Below, piece by piece: positions 16,706-27,300 of a stretch of 64,000 bases of DNA (its first letter is position 1; each line of letters starts with the position of its first letter). The DNA is from Loktanella fryxellensis (GTDB lineage Bacteria; Pseudomonadota; Alphaproteobacteria; Rhodobacterales; Rhodobacteraceae). The notes below the pieces were generated by a model that saw only the letters and a program-made list of their open reading frames with translations, did no database searches and had not been told where the DNA came from. The DNA lies in the NCBI RefSeq assembly GCF_900110065.1, contig NZ_FOCI01000007.1, positions 1 through 64,000 of the forward strand, in the 5' to 3' direction. The position numbers and the translations under genes were made by a program.

Positions 16706-17745
16706 CCTATCGACCCTCGGATACCCGTTACGACAGCATGGTTTACCGCCGCTGCGGCGCGTCGGGGGTGAAACTCCCCGCCGTGTCGCTGGGGCTGTGG
16801 CACAACTTCGGCGGCGACAGCAACCACGAGAACAAGCGTGCCATGTGCCGCACGGCGTTCGATCTGGGCATCACGCACTTCGATCTGGCCAACAACTACG
16901 GCCCGCCCCCCGGCAGCGCAGAGGAGGCGTTCGGAGAGATCCTGCGCACGGACCTCGATGGCTACCGGGACGAGCTGATCATCAGCTCCAAGGCGGGCTA
17001 TCACATGTGGAACGGCCCCTACGGCGAATGGGGCAGCCGCAAGTATCTGATGGCGTCCTGCGATGCGTCGCTGAAGCGCATGGGGCTGGACTACGTCGAC
17101 ATCTTCTATTCGCACCGCTTCGACCCCGACACCCCGTTGGAGGAGACGATGGGGGCGCTGGCCGACATCGTATCGTCTGGCCGCGCGCTCTATGCCGGGA
17201 TCAGCAGCTACAACACCGAAAAGACGCGCGAAGCGGTCGCGATACTGGACGAGATGGGCGTGCCCATGCTGATCCACCAGCCCAGCTACAACATGTTCAA
17301 CCGCTGGGTGGAAACCGACGGGCTGAAGGACGCCTTGCTCGATCTGGGCGTGGGGTCCATCGCCTTCACGCCGCTGGCGCAGGGCATGCTGTCGACGAAA
17401 TACCTGAACGGCATCCCCACGGACAGCCGCGCGGCACAGGACAAATCCTTGGACAAGTCGCTGATCACCCCGCAGGCGATCGACGCGATCAAGGGGCTGA
17501 ACGCGATTGCAGAGGAACGTGGCCAGACCCTGGCACAGATGGCCATCGCCTGGGTGCTGCGCGACGGCGGCATCACCACGGCGCTGATCGGGGCCAGCAA
17601 GCCCAGCCAGATCACCGACTGCGCCGGGGCCATCAACAACCTCGACTTTACCGCCGACGAGTTGGCCCGCATCGACGCGCTGGCCGGCGATCAGGCGATC
17701 AACCTGTGGGCCAAATCCAGCCTGTCCGACAACGCACCGGAGTAA
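16702..17745 (+). CDS. Aldo/keto reductase (YghZ/MgrA-like)
   Basis: The 347-residue (beta/alpha)8 enzyme has the AKR tetrad positions visible: Asp and Tyr in FDLANNYGPPPG, Lys in IISSKAGYH and His in DIFYSHRFD. The C-terminal NADPH-binding stretch reads ALIGASKPSQI. It closely resembles the L-glyceraldehyde-3-phosphate reductase (YghZ) subgroup, but in a sugar operon it may act on another aldose. The ATG at 16702 overlaps the preceding stop (ATGA). Confidence 0.88.
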   Translation: MTYRPSDTRYDSMVYRRCGASGVKLPAVSLGLWHNFGGDSNHENKRAMCRTAFDLGITHFDLANNYGPPPGSAEEAFGEILRTDLDGYRDELIISSKAGYHMWNGPYGEWGSRKYLMASCDASLKRMGLDYVDIFYSHRFDPDTPLEETMGALADIVSSGRALYAGISSYNTEKTREAVAILDEMGVPMLIHQPSYNMFNRWVETDGLKDALLDLGVGSIAFTPLAQGMLSTKYLNGIPTDSRAAQDKSLDKSLITPQAIDAIKGLNAIAEERGQTLAQMAIAWVLRDGGITTALIGASKPSQITDCAGAINNLDFTADELARIDALAGDQAINLWAKSSLSDNAPE

Positions 17746-17748
17746 GTC

Positions 17749-19341
17749 ATGATCCGCAATCCGATCCTGCCCGGTTTCAACCCGGACCCGTCCATCTGCC
17801 GGGTGGGAGAGGACTACTACATCGCGACGTCCACCTTCGAGTGGTATCCCGGCGTCCAGATTCACCATTCGCGCGACCTTGCGAACTGGACACTTGTGGC
17901 GCGGCCCCTGAACCGCGCCGCATTGCTCGACATGCGCGGCAATCCCGACAGCGGCGGCATCTGGGCGCCCTGCCTGTCCCATGCGGACGGCAAATTCTGG
18001 CTGGTGTACACGGACGTGAAGCGGCTGGAAGGGGCGTGGAAGGACGCCCACAACTACATCACCACCTGCGAGACCATCGACGGCGACTGGTCGGACCCGT
18101 GGTACGTGAACAGCAGCGGGTTCGACCCGTCGCTGTTCCACGACGACGACGGGCGCAAATGGTTCGTGAACATGCAGTGGAACCACCGCGGTCCGGGGTC
18201 CGGCGTGAACCCCGCCAACGACCGGTTCGACGGCATCCTGTTGCAGGAATGGTCGCCAGACGGCGGCCTCACCGGCCTAGTCACCAACATCTATTCCGGC
18301 ACCGATCGCGGCCTGACCGAAGCACCGCACCTGTTCAAACGCAACGGCTGGTACTACCTGACCACGGCCGAAGGCGGGACCGGTTACGACCATGCGGTGA
18401 CGCTGGCGCGGTCGCGGGCGATCACCGGACCGTATGAGGATCACCCCGACAAGCACGTCATCACCACCAAGGGCGCACCTGATCATCCGGTGCAGCGCGC
18501 AGGTCACGGACAATACGTCGAGGCGCCCGACGGCACCGGCTGGCACACCTACCTGATGGGTCGCCCTCTGTTGCACGACGGTAAACCGTTCTGCGCCACC
18601 GGGCGGGAAACGGGCATCGCCCGCGTCGTCTGGCGCGACGACTGGCTCTATCTCGAGGGGGGCGGTCTGCTGCCGCCGCTCGAGGTGCCGCACCCCGTTG
18701 CCACGGCCCCGCGACAGGCGACCAAGCATGACCGCTTTGACGCGCTGCCACCCGAGTTTCAGTGGCTGCGCACGCCGCAGCCGGACCGGTTGTTCCGCAT
18801 CGAAGACGGCGCATTGGTCCTGACGGGCCGCGAGAGCATCGGCAGCTGGTTCGACCAGTCCCTGGTCGCGCGGCGGCAGGAAGATGCGGCTTATGACGCG
18901 CACACCACGCTCAACTTCGCACCGCAGTCATATCAACAGGGTGCGGGGCTGATCACCTATTACAATCGCCACAATTTCCATGGGGCCTTCCTGACGCAGG
19001 AAGGCAGACAGCGGTGCCTGACGCTGATCTCTTGCAACGGCGACTGGCCTGCCGGGCAGCTGGATCACCCCATCGCCCCCGTGCCGGTGCCGGACGGCCC
19101 GATCACCCTGTGGGTCGCGGTGCGCGGGGCCACGCAGCAGTTCTATTGGGATGCAGGCAACGGCGCGGAACCGCTTGGCCCGGCGCGAGGGGCGTTCCAC
19201 GTGTCCGACGAAGGGGCACAGGGCGAACACGCGTCCTTCACCGGGGCTTTCGTCGGCATGATGGCCTACGACGTGACCGGGCAAAGTGCCGAGGCGCGGT
19301 TTTCCGCCTTTGGCTATGCGCCGCGCGAACTGGATGATTGA
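17749..19341 (+). CDS. Glycoside hydrolase family 43 beta-xylosidase
   Basis: The 530-residue enzyme has a GH43 five-bladed propeller (about 1-310) and a C-terminal beta-sandwich (about 330-525), the layout of xylan 1,4-beta-xylosidases. The catalytic base Asp lies in NPILPGFNPDPSIC, the pKa-modulating Asp in SSGFDPSLF and the acid Glu in GLTEAPHLFKRNGWYYL. No signal peptide is seen, so it acts on imported xylo-oligosaccharides in the cytoplasm. It starts 3 bases after the aldo/keto reductase stop. The next gene, a LacI regulator, starts after 44 bases, followed directly by xylose isomerase. Confidence 0.92.
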   Translation: MIRNPILPGFNPDPSICRVGEDYYIATSTFEWYPGVQIHHSRDLANWTLVARPLNRAALLDMRGNPDSGGIWAPCLSHADGKFWLVYTDVKRLEGAWKDAHNYITTCETIDGDWSDPWYVNSSGFDPSLFHDDDGRKWFVNMQWNHRGPGSGVNPANDRFDGILLQEWSPDGGLTGLVTNIYSGTDRGLTEAPHLFKRNGWYYLTTAEGGTGYDHAVTLARSRAITGPYEDHPDKHVITTKGAPDHPVQRAGHGQYVEAPDGTGWHTYLMGRPLLHDGKPFCATGRETGIARVVWRDDWLYLEGGGLLPPLEVPHPVATAPRQATKHDRFDALPPEFQWLRTPQPDRLFRIEDGALVLTGRESIGSWFDQSLVARRQEDAAYDAHTTLNFAPQSYQQGAGLITYYNRHNFHGAFLTQEGRQRCLTLISCNGDWPAGQLDHPIAPVPVPDGPITLWVAVRGATQQFYWDAGNGAEPLGPARGAFHVSDEGAQGEHASFTGAFVGMMAYDVTGQSAEARFSAFGYAPRELDD

Positions 19342-19385
19342 CGTTCCTCATTTCTGACTGCTAGGGTCTGCGGCAGGGAGAGACC

Positions 19386-20411
19386 ATGCAGCGACCGACG
19401 ATCCACGATGTCGCCCGAGAGGCGCGTGTCAGCCTTGCCACCGTGGACAGGGTGTTGAACAATCGCGGCGGCGTGGCGGCGAAGTCCGTTGAAAAGGTGC
19501 ATTTTGCCGTCGAAAAGACCGGCTATGTCCGCGACCAGTTCGCAGCGAACCTGTCGCGCGGCCGTGGCTTTCGCTTTGTCTTTCTGTTGCCCGCGCCGGT
19601 ATCGTCCTTTGTCCGGAATCTGACCGCTGCCATCGCGGATCAGGCGCTGCGCTATCGCAAGGATCGGGTCGAGGTTGAGGTGCGTTCCTCACCCACCTTC
19701 GATTCCGCGGCACAGGTCGCCGCCCTGCGGGCCATCGCGCCTGCGCAGACCGATTGCCTTGCCGTCATGGTGACGGATGTGCCCGCGGTGCGGGCGGAAC
19801 TGTTGCGTCTGCGGGCCGCTGGCGTGCATATTCTGACTCTGGTGTCGGACGTGGGCGCTGCCGCGCGCGCCGTCTATGTCGGCCCCGACAACGAGGTGGC
19901 GGGTCGCATGGCTGGCCGCTTCATGGGACGGTTCGTGCGCAAACCCGCCGGTCCGGTTCTGGTCATCGCCGGGTCGCTGGCCGCCCGCGACCATGCGCAA
20001 CGCCTGCTGGGGTTCCGGCAGGTGTTGCAGGCGGAATACCCCGCCCTGACCGTGCTGCCGGTGGCCGAGGGGTTGGACGACGCCGACCGCATCGCAGGCA
20101 TCGCGCTGCAGGCGATGGCGGACGTGCCGTTGCTGGGCATCTATGCCATCGGGGCAGGCAACGCCGGTCTGCTGGAGGCGCTGTCGGAGGCGCCCGGCAC
20201 CTTGCGTCCGGTCACCATCCTGCACGAGCTGACCGGCACCACCCGCACGGGCCTGCAATCCGACCTGTTCGATCTGGTCATCGACCAGGACCCGGGCCGC
20301 GCCGTGACCCGTGCGCTTTCCATCATGCGCGATCTGGCCGACGGGCAAACCGTCAGCCCGGATCGCGGCAATATCCCATTGTCCATCATCATCAAAGAGA
20401 ACATCCAATGA
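19386..20411 (+). CDS. LacI-family regulator coupled to xylose isomerase
   Basis: The 341-residue regulator has the [28 protein letters not shown]; the variant TVDRVLN is typical of a LacI subgroup with sugar-ABC-like sensor domains. The sensor domain resembles ribose/allose-type binding proteins. It sits in the operon rather than divergent to it, and its stop overlaps the xylA start (ATGA), so regulator and isomerase levels are tied. GGGAGAG precedes the ATG. It may respond to xylose or a related pentose. Confidence 0.85.
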   Translation: MQRPTIHDVAREARVSLATVDRVLNNRGGVAAKSVEKVHFAVEKTGYVRDQFAANLSRGRGFRFVFLLPAPVSSFVRNLTAAIADQALRYRKDRVEVEVRSSPTFDSAAQVAALRAIAPAQTDCLAVMVTDVPAVRAELLRLRAAGVHILTLVSDVGAAARAVYVGPDNEVAGRMAGRFMGRFVRKPAGPVLVIAGSLAARDHAQRLLGFRQVLQAEYPALTVLPVAEGLDDADRIAGIALQAMADVPLLGIYAIGAGNAGLLEALSEAPGTLRPVTILHELTGTTRTGLQSDLFDLVIDQDPGRAVTRALSIMRDLADGQTVSPDRGNIPLSIIIKENIQ

Positions 20412-21703
20412 CCGACTTCTTCGCCAACATCGCACCCGTCACGTTCGAGGGTCCCGACAGCACCAATCCGCTGGCCTTCCGCCACTACAACCCGGACGAG
20501 GTCGTGATGGGCAAGCGGATGGAGGATCACCTGCGCTTTGCCGTGGCCTATTGGCACAGCTTCGTGTGGGAAGGTGGCGATCCCTTCGGCGGGCAGACGT
20601 TCCAGCGCCCGTGGTTCCCCGCCGACACGATGGAACTGGCAAAACAGCGCGCCGACGCGGCGTTCGACATGTTCCGCATCCTCGGCACGCCCTATTACTG
20701 CTTCCACGACCACGACGTACGCCCCGAAGGCGCAACGCTGGCCGAAAGCCGCGACCGGCTGAACGTCATCGCCGACCATTTCGAGACGAAGATGGCAGAC
20801 GGCGGGCCGAAGCTGCTATGGGGCACGGCGAACCTGTTTTCTCATCGCCGCTATATGAGCGGCGCCAGCACCAACCCCGACCCGGAGGTGTTCGCCTATT
20901 GCGCGGCCACGGTGAAGGCCTGCATGGATGTGACCCATCGCCTGGGCGGCGAGAACTACGTGCTGTGGGGCGGTCGCGAAGGCTATGAGACGCTGCTGAA
21001 CACCGATCTGGACCGCGAGCTGAACCAGATGGGGCGGTTCCTGCAGATGGTCGTCGAATACAAGCACAAGATCGGCTTCAAGGGCGCGATCCTGATCGAA
21101 CCCAAACCGCAGGAGCCGACAAAGCATCAGTACGACTACGACGTGGCGACGGTGTACGGCTTCCTCAAGCGGTTCGGTCTGGAGAACGAGGTGAAGGTGA
21201 ACGTCGAGCAGGGTCACGCGATCCTCGCAGGCCATTCGTTCGAACATGAGCTGGCGATGGCCCGCACGCTGGGTCTGTTCGGCAGCATCGACATGAACCG
21301 CAACGACTATCAGTCCGGCTGGGACACCGACCAGTTCCCCAACAACGCACCGGAAGCGGCCCTTGCCTATTACGAGGTGCTGAAGGCGGGCGGGTTCACC
21401 ACCGGGGGGACGAACTTCGACAGCAAGCTGCGGCGCCAATCGCTGGATGCCGAAGACCTGATCGCGGCCCACATCGGCGGCATGGACATCTGCGCGCGCG
21501 GGCTGAAGGCTGCGGCCAAGATGCTGGAGGACGACGCGCTGGAGGCCCCGCGTCGCGCCCGTTACGCCGGGTGGGAGACGTCGGATTATCTGGCCGAAGG
21601 TCAGACGTTGGACGGCATCGCGGCAAAGGCCGAGGGCCTCGATCCGCAGCCGCGGTCGGGCCAGCAGGAGAAGCTGGAAAACATCGTCAACCGCTACGTC
21701 TGA
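20408..21703 (+). CDS. xylA: Xylose isomerase
   Basis: This 431-residue enzyme converts D-xylose to D-xylulose, using two divalent metals. Active-site landmarks are all present: the catalytic His and Asp in [13 protein letters not shown], metal ligands in [34 protein letters not shown] and [18 protein letters not shown], and [13 protein letters not shown] near the C-terminus. The length fits class II (long) isomerases. No xylulokinase gene is adjacent; the next genes are a TIM-barrel isomerase and a dehydrogenase, so xylB must be elsewhere. Confidence 0.97.
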   Translation: MTDFFANIAPVTFEGPDSTNPLAFRHYNPDEVVMGKRMEDHLRFAVAYWHSFVWEGGDPFGGQTFQRPWFPADTMELAKQRADAAFDMFRILGTPYYCFHDHDVRPEGATLAESRDRLNVIADHFETKMADGGPKLLWGTANLFSHRRYMSGASTNPDPEVFAYCAATVKACMDVTHRLGGENYVLWGGREGYETLLNTDLDRELNQMGRFLQMVVEYKHKIGFKGAILIEPKPQEPTKHQYDYDVATVYGFLKRFGLENEVKVNVEQGHAILAGHSFEHELAMARTLGLFGSIDMNRNDYQSGWDTDQFPNNAPEAALAYYEVLKAGGFTTGGTNFDSKLRRQSLDAEDLIAAHIGGMDICARGLKAAAKMLEDDALEAPRRARYAGWETSDYLAEGQTLDGIAAKAEGLDPQPRSGQQEKLENIVNRYV

Positions 21704-21717
21704 GGGAGGACGCGACC

Positions 21718-22770
21718 ATGAAGACCATCAAGGGACCAGCGCTGTTTCTGGCGCAGTTCGCTGGGGATCAGGCCCCCTTCGACACATGGGACGGCATCAC
21801 GAAGTGGGCCAAGGAGATGGGCTACGACGGGGTGCAGGTGCCGACCTGGGACAAGCGGCTGTTCGATCTGGATCAGGCAGCGGCCAGCAAGGGCTGGTGC
21901 GACGACTGGAAGGGGCAGGCGGTGGATAACGGGATCACCGTCACCGAACTGTCCACCCACCTGCAGGGTCAGCTGGTCGCGGTCCATCCGGCCTATGATC
22001 TGGCCTTCGACGGGTTCGCCGATGCAAGCGTGCATGGCGATCCCAAGGCGCGGCAGGCATGGGCGGTGGATCAGGTGAAAAAGGCGCTGGATGCCTCGGC
22101 CCACCTCGGCCTGACCGCACAGGCGACGTTTTCCGGCGCGCTGGCGTGGCCTTACGTCTATCCGTGGCCGCAGCGCCCGGCGGGCCTGGTCGAGGCGGCC
22201 TTCGACGATCTGGCAAAGCGCTGGCGTCCCATACTGGACCACGCGGACAGCCGCGGTGTCGATCTGTGCTACGAGATCCATCCCGGCGAGGACCTGCATG
22301 ACGGCGTGACGTTCGAGATGTTCCTCGAACGGACCGGAAACCACGCGCGGGCCAAGATGCTGTACGATCCGTCGCACTACGTCCTGCAGTGTCTGGATTA
22401 TCTGGACAACATCGACATCTACAAGGACGTGATCGGCATGTTCCACGTCAAGGACGCGGAGTTCAATCCGACGGGTCGGCAAGGTGTATATGGCGGCTAC
22501 CAGTCTTGGGTGAACCGTGCCGGACGATTCCGGTCGTTGGGCGACGGTCAGGTCGATTTCGGTGCGGTGTTTTCCAAGATGGCGGCCAACGACTTCGATG
22601 GATGGGCCGTGGTCGAATGGGAGTGCGCGCTGAAGCATCCGGAGGATGGGGCCCGCGAGGGTGCCGCGTTCGTGCGTGACCACATCATCCGCGTCACGCC
22701 GCATGCCTTCGACGACTTCGCGGCGGGTGGCACCGACGATGCAATGAACCGGAAGATGCTTGGGTTGTGA
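21718..22770 (+). CDS. Sugar phosphate isomerase/epimerase (TIM barrel)
   Basis: The 350-residue protein is a second xylose-isomerase-like TIM-barrel enzyme. Metal-site segments include CYEIHPGEDLHDG, KMLYDPSHYVLQ, GMFHVKDAEFNPTG and VVEWECALKHPEDG. It resembles the larger family members that act with Gfo/Idh/MocA dehydrogenases. A good ribosome-binding site (GGGAGGA) precedes the ATG, 14 bases after xylA. The substrate is not known. Confidence 0.85.
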   Translation: MKTIKGPALFLAQFAGDQAPFDTWDGITKWAKEMGYDGVQVPTWDKRLFDLDQAAASKGWCDDWKGQAVDNGITVTELSTHLQGQLVAVHPAYDLAFDGFADASVHGDPKARQAWAVDQVKKALDASAHLGLTAQATFSGALAWPYVYPWPQRPAGLVEAAFDDLAKRWRPILDHADSRGVDLCYEIHPGEDLHDGVTFEMFLERTGNHARAKMLYDPSHYVLQCLDYLDNIDIYKDVIGMFHVKDAEFNPTGRQGVYGGYQSWVNRAGRFRSLGDGQVDFGAVFSKMAANDFDGWAVVEWECALKHPEDGAREGAAFVRDHIIRVTPHAFDDFAAGGTDDAMNRKMLGL

Positions 22771-22787
22771 TCCGGGCGGCCGTTGGA

Positions 22788-22846
22788 CCGGGGCCAGCCG
22801 TCGCCCATTGGGCTTGGACCAATGGCGCACCAATGGGCGACCCCGG
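22788..22846 (+). other. Nested, mutually exclusive hairpins between two operon genes
   Basis: The region holds an 11-bp perfect inverted repeat (TCGCCCATTGG at 22801-22811 and CCAATGGGCGA at 22830-22840), flanked by an outer pair CCGGGG (22788-22793) and CCCCGG (22841-22846). A third copy, CCAATGG at 22819-22825, can pair with the same left arm, so two alternative hairpins compete. It lies 32 bases before the next start codon. No T-run follows. It may attenuate or stabilise the message. Confidence 0.6.
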
Positions 22847-22878
22847 AGTTAATCCGGCCAGATGAAAGGGAAGACGAG

Positions 22879-24000
22879 ATGACACGGATCAGACTGGGCA
22901 TGGTCGGCGGCGGGCGCGGGGCGTTCATCGGGGCGGTGCATCGCTATGCGGCGCGGCTGGACGACCGTTTTGAGCTGGTGGCGGGGGCGCTGTCGTCCAC
23001 GCCCGAGAAGGCCTTGGCATCGGGGCAGGATCTGGGGCTGGCCGAGGACCGCATCTATGCGGATTTCGAGGCGATGGCCGAGGCGGAGGCCGCACGCGAC
23101 GACGGCATTCAGGCCGTCGCCATCGTGACGCCGAACCACATGCATGCGTCCGCCGCCAAGGCGTTCCTGCAGCGCGGCATCCACGTGATCTGCGACAAGC
23201 CGCTGACCGCTACACTGGAGGAGGCGCACGCGCTGGTAAAAGTGGCAGAGGCGTCGGATGCGCTTTTCGTGCTGACCCACAACTACACAGGCTATCCGCT
23301 GATGCGGCACGCGCGGCAGATGGTGGCGGATGACAAGCTGGGCACGATCCGCGTGGTGCAGGTCGAATATGCGCAGGACTGGCTGACGACCGACGCGGAC
23401 CCGGACAACAAGCAGGCCGACTGGCGCACCGACCCGGCGCGTTCGGGCGCTGGCGGATCCACCGGCGACATCGGCACGCATGCCTACAACCTTGCGTGTT
23501 TCGTCACCGGGCTGACGCTGGACAGCCTTGCGGCCGATCTGCAATCCTTCGTGCCGGGGCGGCGCGTGGACGACAATGGCCATGTCCTGCTGCGGTTTCA
23601 GGGCGGTGCGCGTGGCATGTTGTGGTGCTCGCAAGTTGCCCCCGGCAATGAAAACCGCCTGACCCTGCGCATCTATGGCGACAAAGGCGGCCTGTCGTGG
23701 GGGCAAGAGAACCCGAACGTCATGGAGTACACGCCCTTCGGCGCACCGACACAGATCCTGACGCGCAACGGCGCATCCGGCGCCAGCGACGGCGTGCGCA
23801 TTCCCGCCGGTCATCCGGAGGGGTATCTGGAAGGGTTCGCCAATATCTATTCCGCGGCAGCCGACGCCATTGCGGCACATGCCAAGGGCGAGACATCAGC
23901 TGCACTTTATCCGACGGTGCAGGACGGTCTGGCGGGGGTCGTGTTCGTCGATGCCTGCGTTCGGTCGTCGGCCAGCAACGCCGCATGGGTGACGGTCTAG
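22879..24000 (+). CDS. Gfo/Idh/MocA-family oxidoreductase
   Basis: The 373-residue protein has a Rossmann fold with [19 protein letters not shown] and a long first loop, the catalytic motif [13 protein letters not shown] near residue 105, and [20 protein letters not shown] in the C-terminal domain. It is related to the subgroup annotated as predicted sugar dehydrogenases that partner with the TIM-barrel protein upstream. The ATG at 22879 follows AAAGGGAAG; earlier in-frame starts were rejected because they precede the ribosome-binding site. It is the last gene of the sugar block. Confidence 0.87.
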   Translation: MTRIRLGMVGGGRGAFIGAVHRYAARLDDRFELVAGALSSTPEKALASGQDLGLAEDRIYADFEAMAEAEAARDDGIQAVAIVTPNHMHASAAKAFLQRGIHVICDKPLTATLEEAHALVKVAEASDALFVLTHNYTGYPLMRHARQMVADDKLGTIRVVQVEYAQDWLTTDADPDNKQADWRTDPARSGAGGSTGDIGTHAYNLACFVTGLTLDSLAADLQSFVPGRRVDDNGHVLLRFQGGARGMLWCSQVAPGNENRLTLRIYGDKGGLSWGQENPNVMEYTPFGAPTQILTRNGASGASDGVRIPAGHPEGYLEGFANIYSAAADAIAAHAKGETSAALYPTVQDGLAGVVFVDACVRSSASNAAWVTV

Positions 24001-24005
24001 ACCAA

Positions 24006-24380
24006 CTAGGCCGCAGGGGCCGTCGCCGCAAAGGCGGCGGCGATATCCGCCAGCTGAAACGGCTTTTCGATCAGCTGAAACTGGTCGATCTGCGCGATCT
24101 CGTTGCGGTTGTAACCGGACGCGAACACGACATGCGTGCCGCGGCGCGCCAGCCGCATTCCCAGTTCAAGACTGTTTTCGCCGTTCCCGAGGTTCATGTC
24201 GAGCAAGGCATAATCGAAACTGCGCGTCTCGCACTTCTCCATCGCGGATTTGAGGTTGTGCGCCATCTCCACGTCGAAGCCCAGATCGTCCTTCAATCCG
24301 TCATAGACATCGAGTGCGACGATCACCTCGTCTTCAACGTAGAGAAGGCTGGAGTTCAGCGGAATTGAAGATGGAATCAT
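24006..24380 (-). CDS. Single-domain response regulator (receiver)
   Basis: The 124-residue protein is a stand-alone receiver domain. It has the acidic pair in LLYVEDEVIV, the phospho-acceptor Asp in YALLDMNLG (about residue 61) and the conserved Lys in LIEKPFQLAD. There is no output domain. Its start lies 47 bases inside the end of the upstream HWE kinase gene, so the two are translationally linked and probably form a phosphorelay pair. Confidence 0.88.
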   Translation of the reverse strand: MIPSSIPLNSSLLYVEDEVIVALDVYDGLKDDLGFDVEMAHNLKSAMEKCETRSFDYALLDMNLGNGENSLELGMRLARRGTHVVFASGYNRNEIAQIDQFQLIEKPFQLADIAAAFAATAPAA

Positions 24381-27300
24381 GCGGTATCTCGATCAGCGCG
24401 GCGACAGGTATCGTCATAACGCATGTCAGGCCGCTGGGTTCCCACAGAAATTCGACGGTTCCGTCCAGACTGCCGACGATGGTGGACCGGATCAGTTTGG
24501 TTCCGAAGCCGTTGTCGCCGGTATCCTGCGGCACCGGCCCACCCGTTTCCGTCCAGCGGAAGATATAGAGATCGCGCTCTCCATCGTCCTGCCGGACCCA
24601 CGACAGGCGCACCTTGCCACCAGCCTGCTGGAACGCGCCGTATTTGGCGGCGTTGGTCGCCAGTTCGTGAACCGCCATGCCCAGCGACAGGGCCGCGCGG
24701 GCGTTCACGACGATCTCGGGACCCTTCAGCTCGACCCGGTCGGTGCCATAGATCGATGTCAGTTCCGGTTCCAGGATCTGGCTGAGGCTTGCGGACGCCC
24801 AGTTGGATTGCGTGAGGAGCTTGTGGGTCTGGGCAAGGGCCTGGATCCGCCGCGACAGGGCGACGAACACCGCGCGATCCACGGTGGCATCGCGGCTGGC
24901 ACGACTGACGAGGGCCAGCACGTTAGCCAGCATGTTTTTCACCCGGTGCTGCAGCTCTTGCATGATCCTGCGCAATTCGTGCTGCATCTGGATCCGCTCG
25001 GTTACGTCGCGGATGTTCAGGCCGACTCCCGCTACCTCTTCGTCATGCAGGACCGGATACCAGTCGGTCTCCCAGATCCGGTCGGCATCCGGATCGCCGC
25101 GCACGGCCCCCTGGAACTGACGGTTCTCGAACCGTGCATCGGCGTCCAGCACCTGTCGGGACAGAGATGCCATCTGATCGCGCATCGCCGGCGACAGCAA
25201 GCCGAGCGGCTTTCCGATCAGCTCATCCATCGAAAGGCCGGCAAGATCGGCCAGCCGCTGGTTTACGCGCACATAGGTCAGGTTGCGGTCCAGCATGCCC
25301 ATGGCCTGCGGGCTGACGTTGTAGAGATCCTCGATCTCTGTCAGGCGCTGTTCAGAGAGAGTGCGCTGTGCGTCTGCCTCTTGCGCCAGTTGGTGCAGTT
25401 GCGTGACGTCGAACAGCGACAGCACGACACCGCCGTCGCCCAGGTTGCCGTCGCCTTCGAACGGAACGATCCGGGCCCGATAGGTGCCACCGTCGCGTCC
25501 CTGGTATTCCGTCTCGACCATCTCGCGCCGGGCGATCACGGCGCGGCAGTCCTTCAGGATCGTCGGCACGTCGAGGTCCGAGCCGATGTCGTCCAGCGGA
25601 CGTCCCAGATCGGCGGTGACGAAACGGAACTGATTGCGTGCCTCCGGTGTGAACCGGCGCAGGCGCAGGTCGGCGTCGAGAAAGATCGTGCTGACCTTGT
25701 TGCTTTCGATGAGGTTGGCCATATCCGCATTCGCGTCGCGGATTTCGGCGATCTTCGTGTTCAACTCGTCGTTGGTCGTCGTCAATTCCTCGTTGGCCGA
25801 CTGCAATTCCTCGTTCATCGACATCATCTCTTCGTTCGAGCTTTTCAGCTCTTCGTTGGATGTCTCGAGGTCTTCCATCGTTGCGCGTAGGCGGGCGCGC
25901 GCCATGTCCAGCTCTGCCTCAAGCTCTCGTAGATAGGTGTGGCTGTCGGTATCGGCGACATTGCTTGCGTGCTGCGGCGCAGTCGTGTCGATCGTCTGTT
26001 CCTCGAACACCACGAGGATCTGGGCATCCGCGATCACATGGCCGCCGATCCTCAACCGCCGCCGTTGACCGCCGATGTCGCCGTCGAACAGGATCGTCTG
26101 CACCGTATCCATCTTGTAATCGAGGCGCAGCAACCGCCCCAGCGTGGATTCCAGTTCCGGGCGGATCAGTTTCAGCACCGATGTCTGCGGGCGTCCGGCC
26201 TTGACCTGCAGGAATTGCGTCGCGGTGGTCGAAGCATAGACGAGGTCGCTGGTATCGCTGAGCACCATGTACGGCGGCGCAAAATGCGCCATGATATCGG
26301 CGCCATAGGGGTGCGTCGGTTCGATGTTGGCATCGGCGGCTTGCGCCGTGGGTCTGGTCACCGGACGGTCGGACGGTCGCAGGTCCAGCCGGGCCGGGGG
26401 TCCTGGCAGGCGGGAAAAGACGCGGGCGCTGCGCGACACGTCGGTGAACAGGGACTTGCCGTTATTGATGGCCTCGCTGTTGCCAAGGACAAGGAGGCCA
26501 TTTTCGCGCAGGCCATAGTGAAAGGCGCTGATGACGGCGCGTTGCAACGGCTTCTCCAGATAGATCAGCACGTTGCGGCAGGTCACCATGTCGAGTTGCG
26601 AGAACGGCGGATCCTTGATCAGGCTCTGGTTCGAAAACCGGATCATGTTGCGCAAGGTATCGTTGACGACATAGCCGTCGGCGCGCGGGCGAAAGTGGCG
26701 TTGCAGGATACTGACCGGCATCTGGTCGGCGATGTCGTTGCCGTATTCGCCACGCCGGGCCACCCGCAGTGCGTCTTCGTCGATGTCGGTGGCAAAGATC
26801 GATACGCTGGGCCAGATGTTCAGGCGTTCCATCGTGTCGTGCAGCACGATGGCCACACTGTATGCCTCTTCTCCCGTCGAGCAGCCAGCCACCCAGATCC
26901 GCAGGGTCGCCTGCGCGCCGACCTGCGTGACGAGGTCCGGGATCACCGTTTCGCGCAGGGTCTGGAACACGTCCGCATCGCGAAAGAAGCTGGTCACGTT
27001 GATGAGGATGCTGCTGAACAGCAGATCCGCCTCGGCAGGGGCGTCGATCAGGTGGCGCAGATAGTCCTGCGACGTCGCGATCCCGAGGATCGACATCCGC
27101 ACCGCGATCCGGCGCAGCAGGGTACCCGGCTTGTATTCCGAAAAATCGTGGCCGGTGCGGTTGCGCAGGTGGCGGGCGACACGCTGGATCAGCTCGCCAT
27201 CGGTCATGGCGCCGGTGGTCATGTTGCCGATGTGGTCGAAGAAATCCTCGAGGACGGGCACGATTTCGCCCACCGGCACCACCAGATCGCAGGCCCCCGT

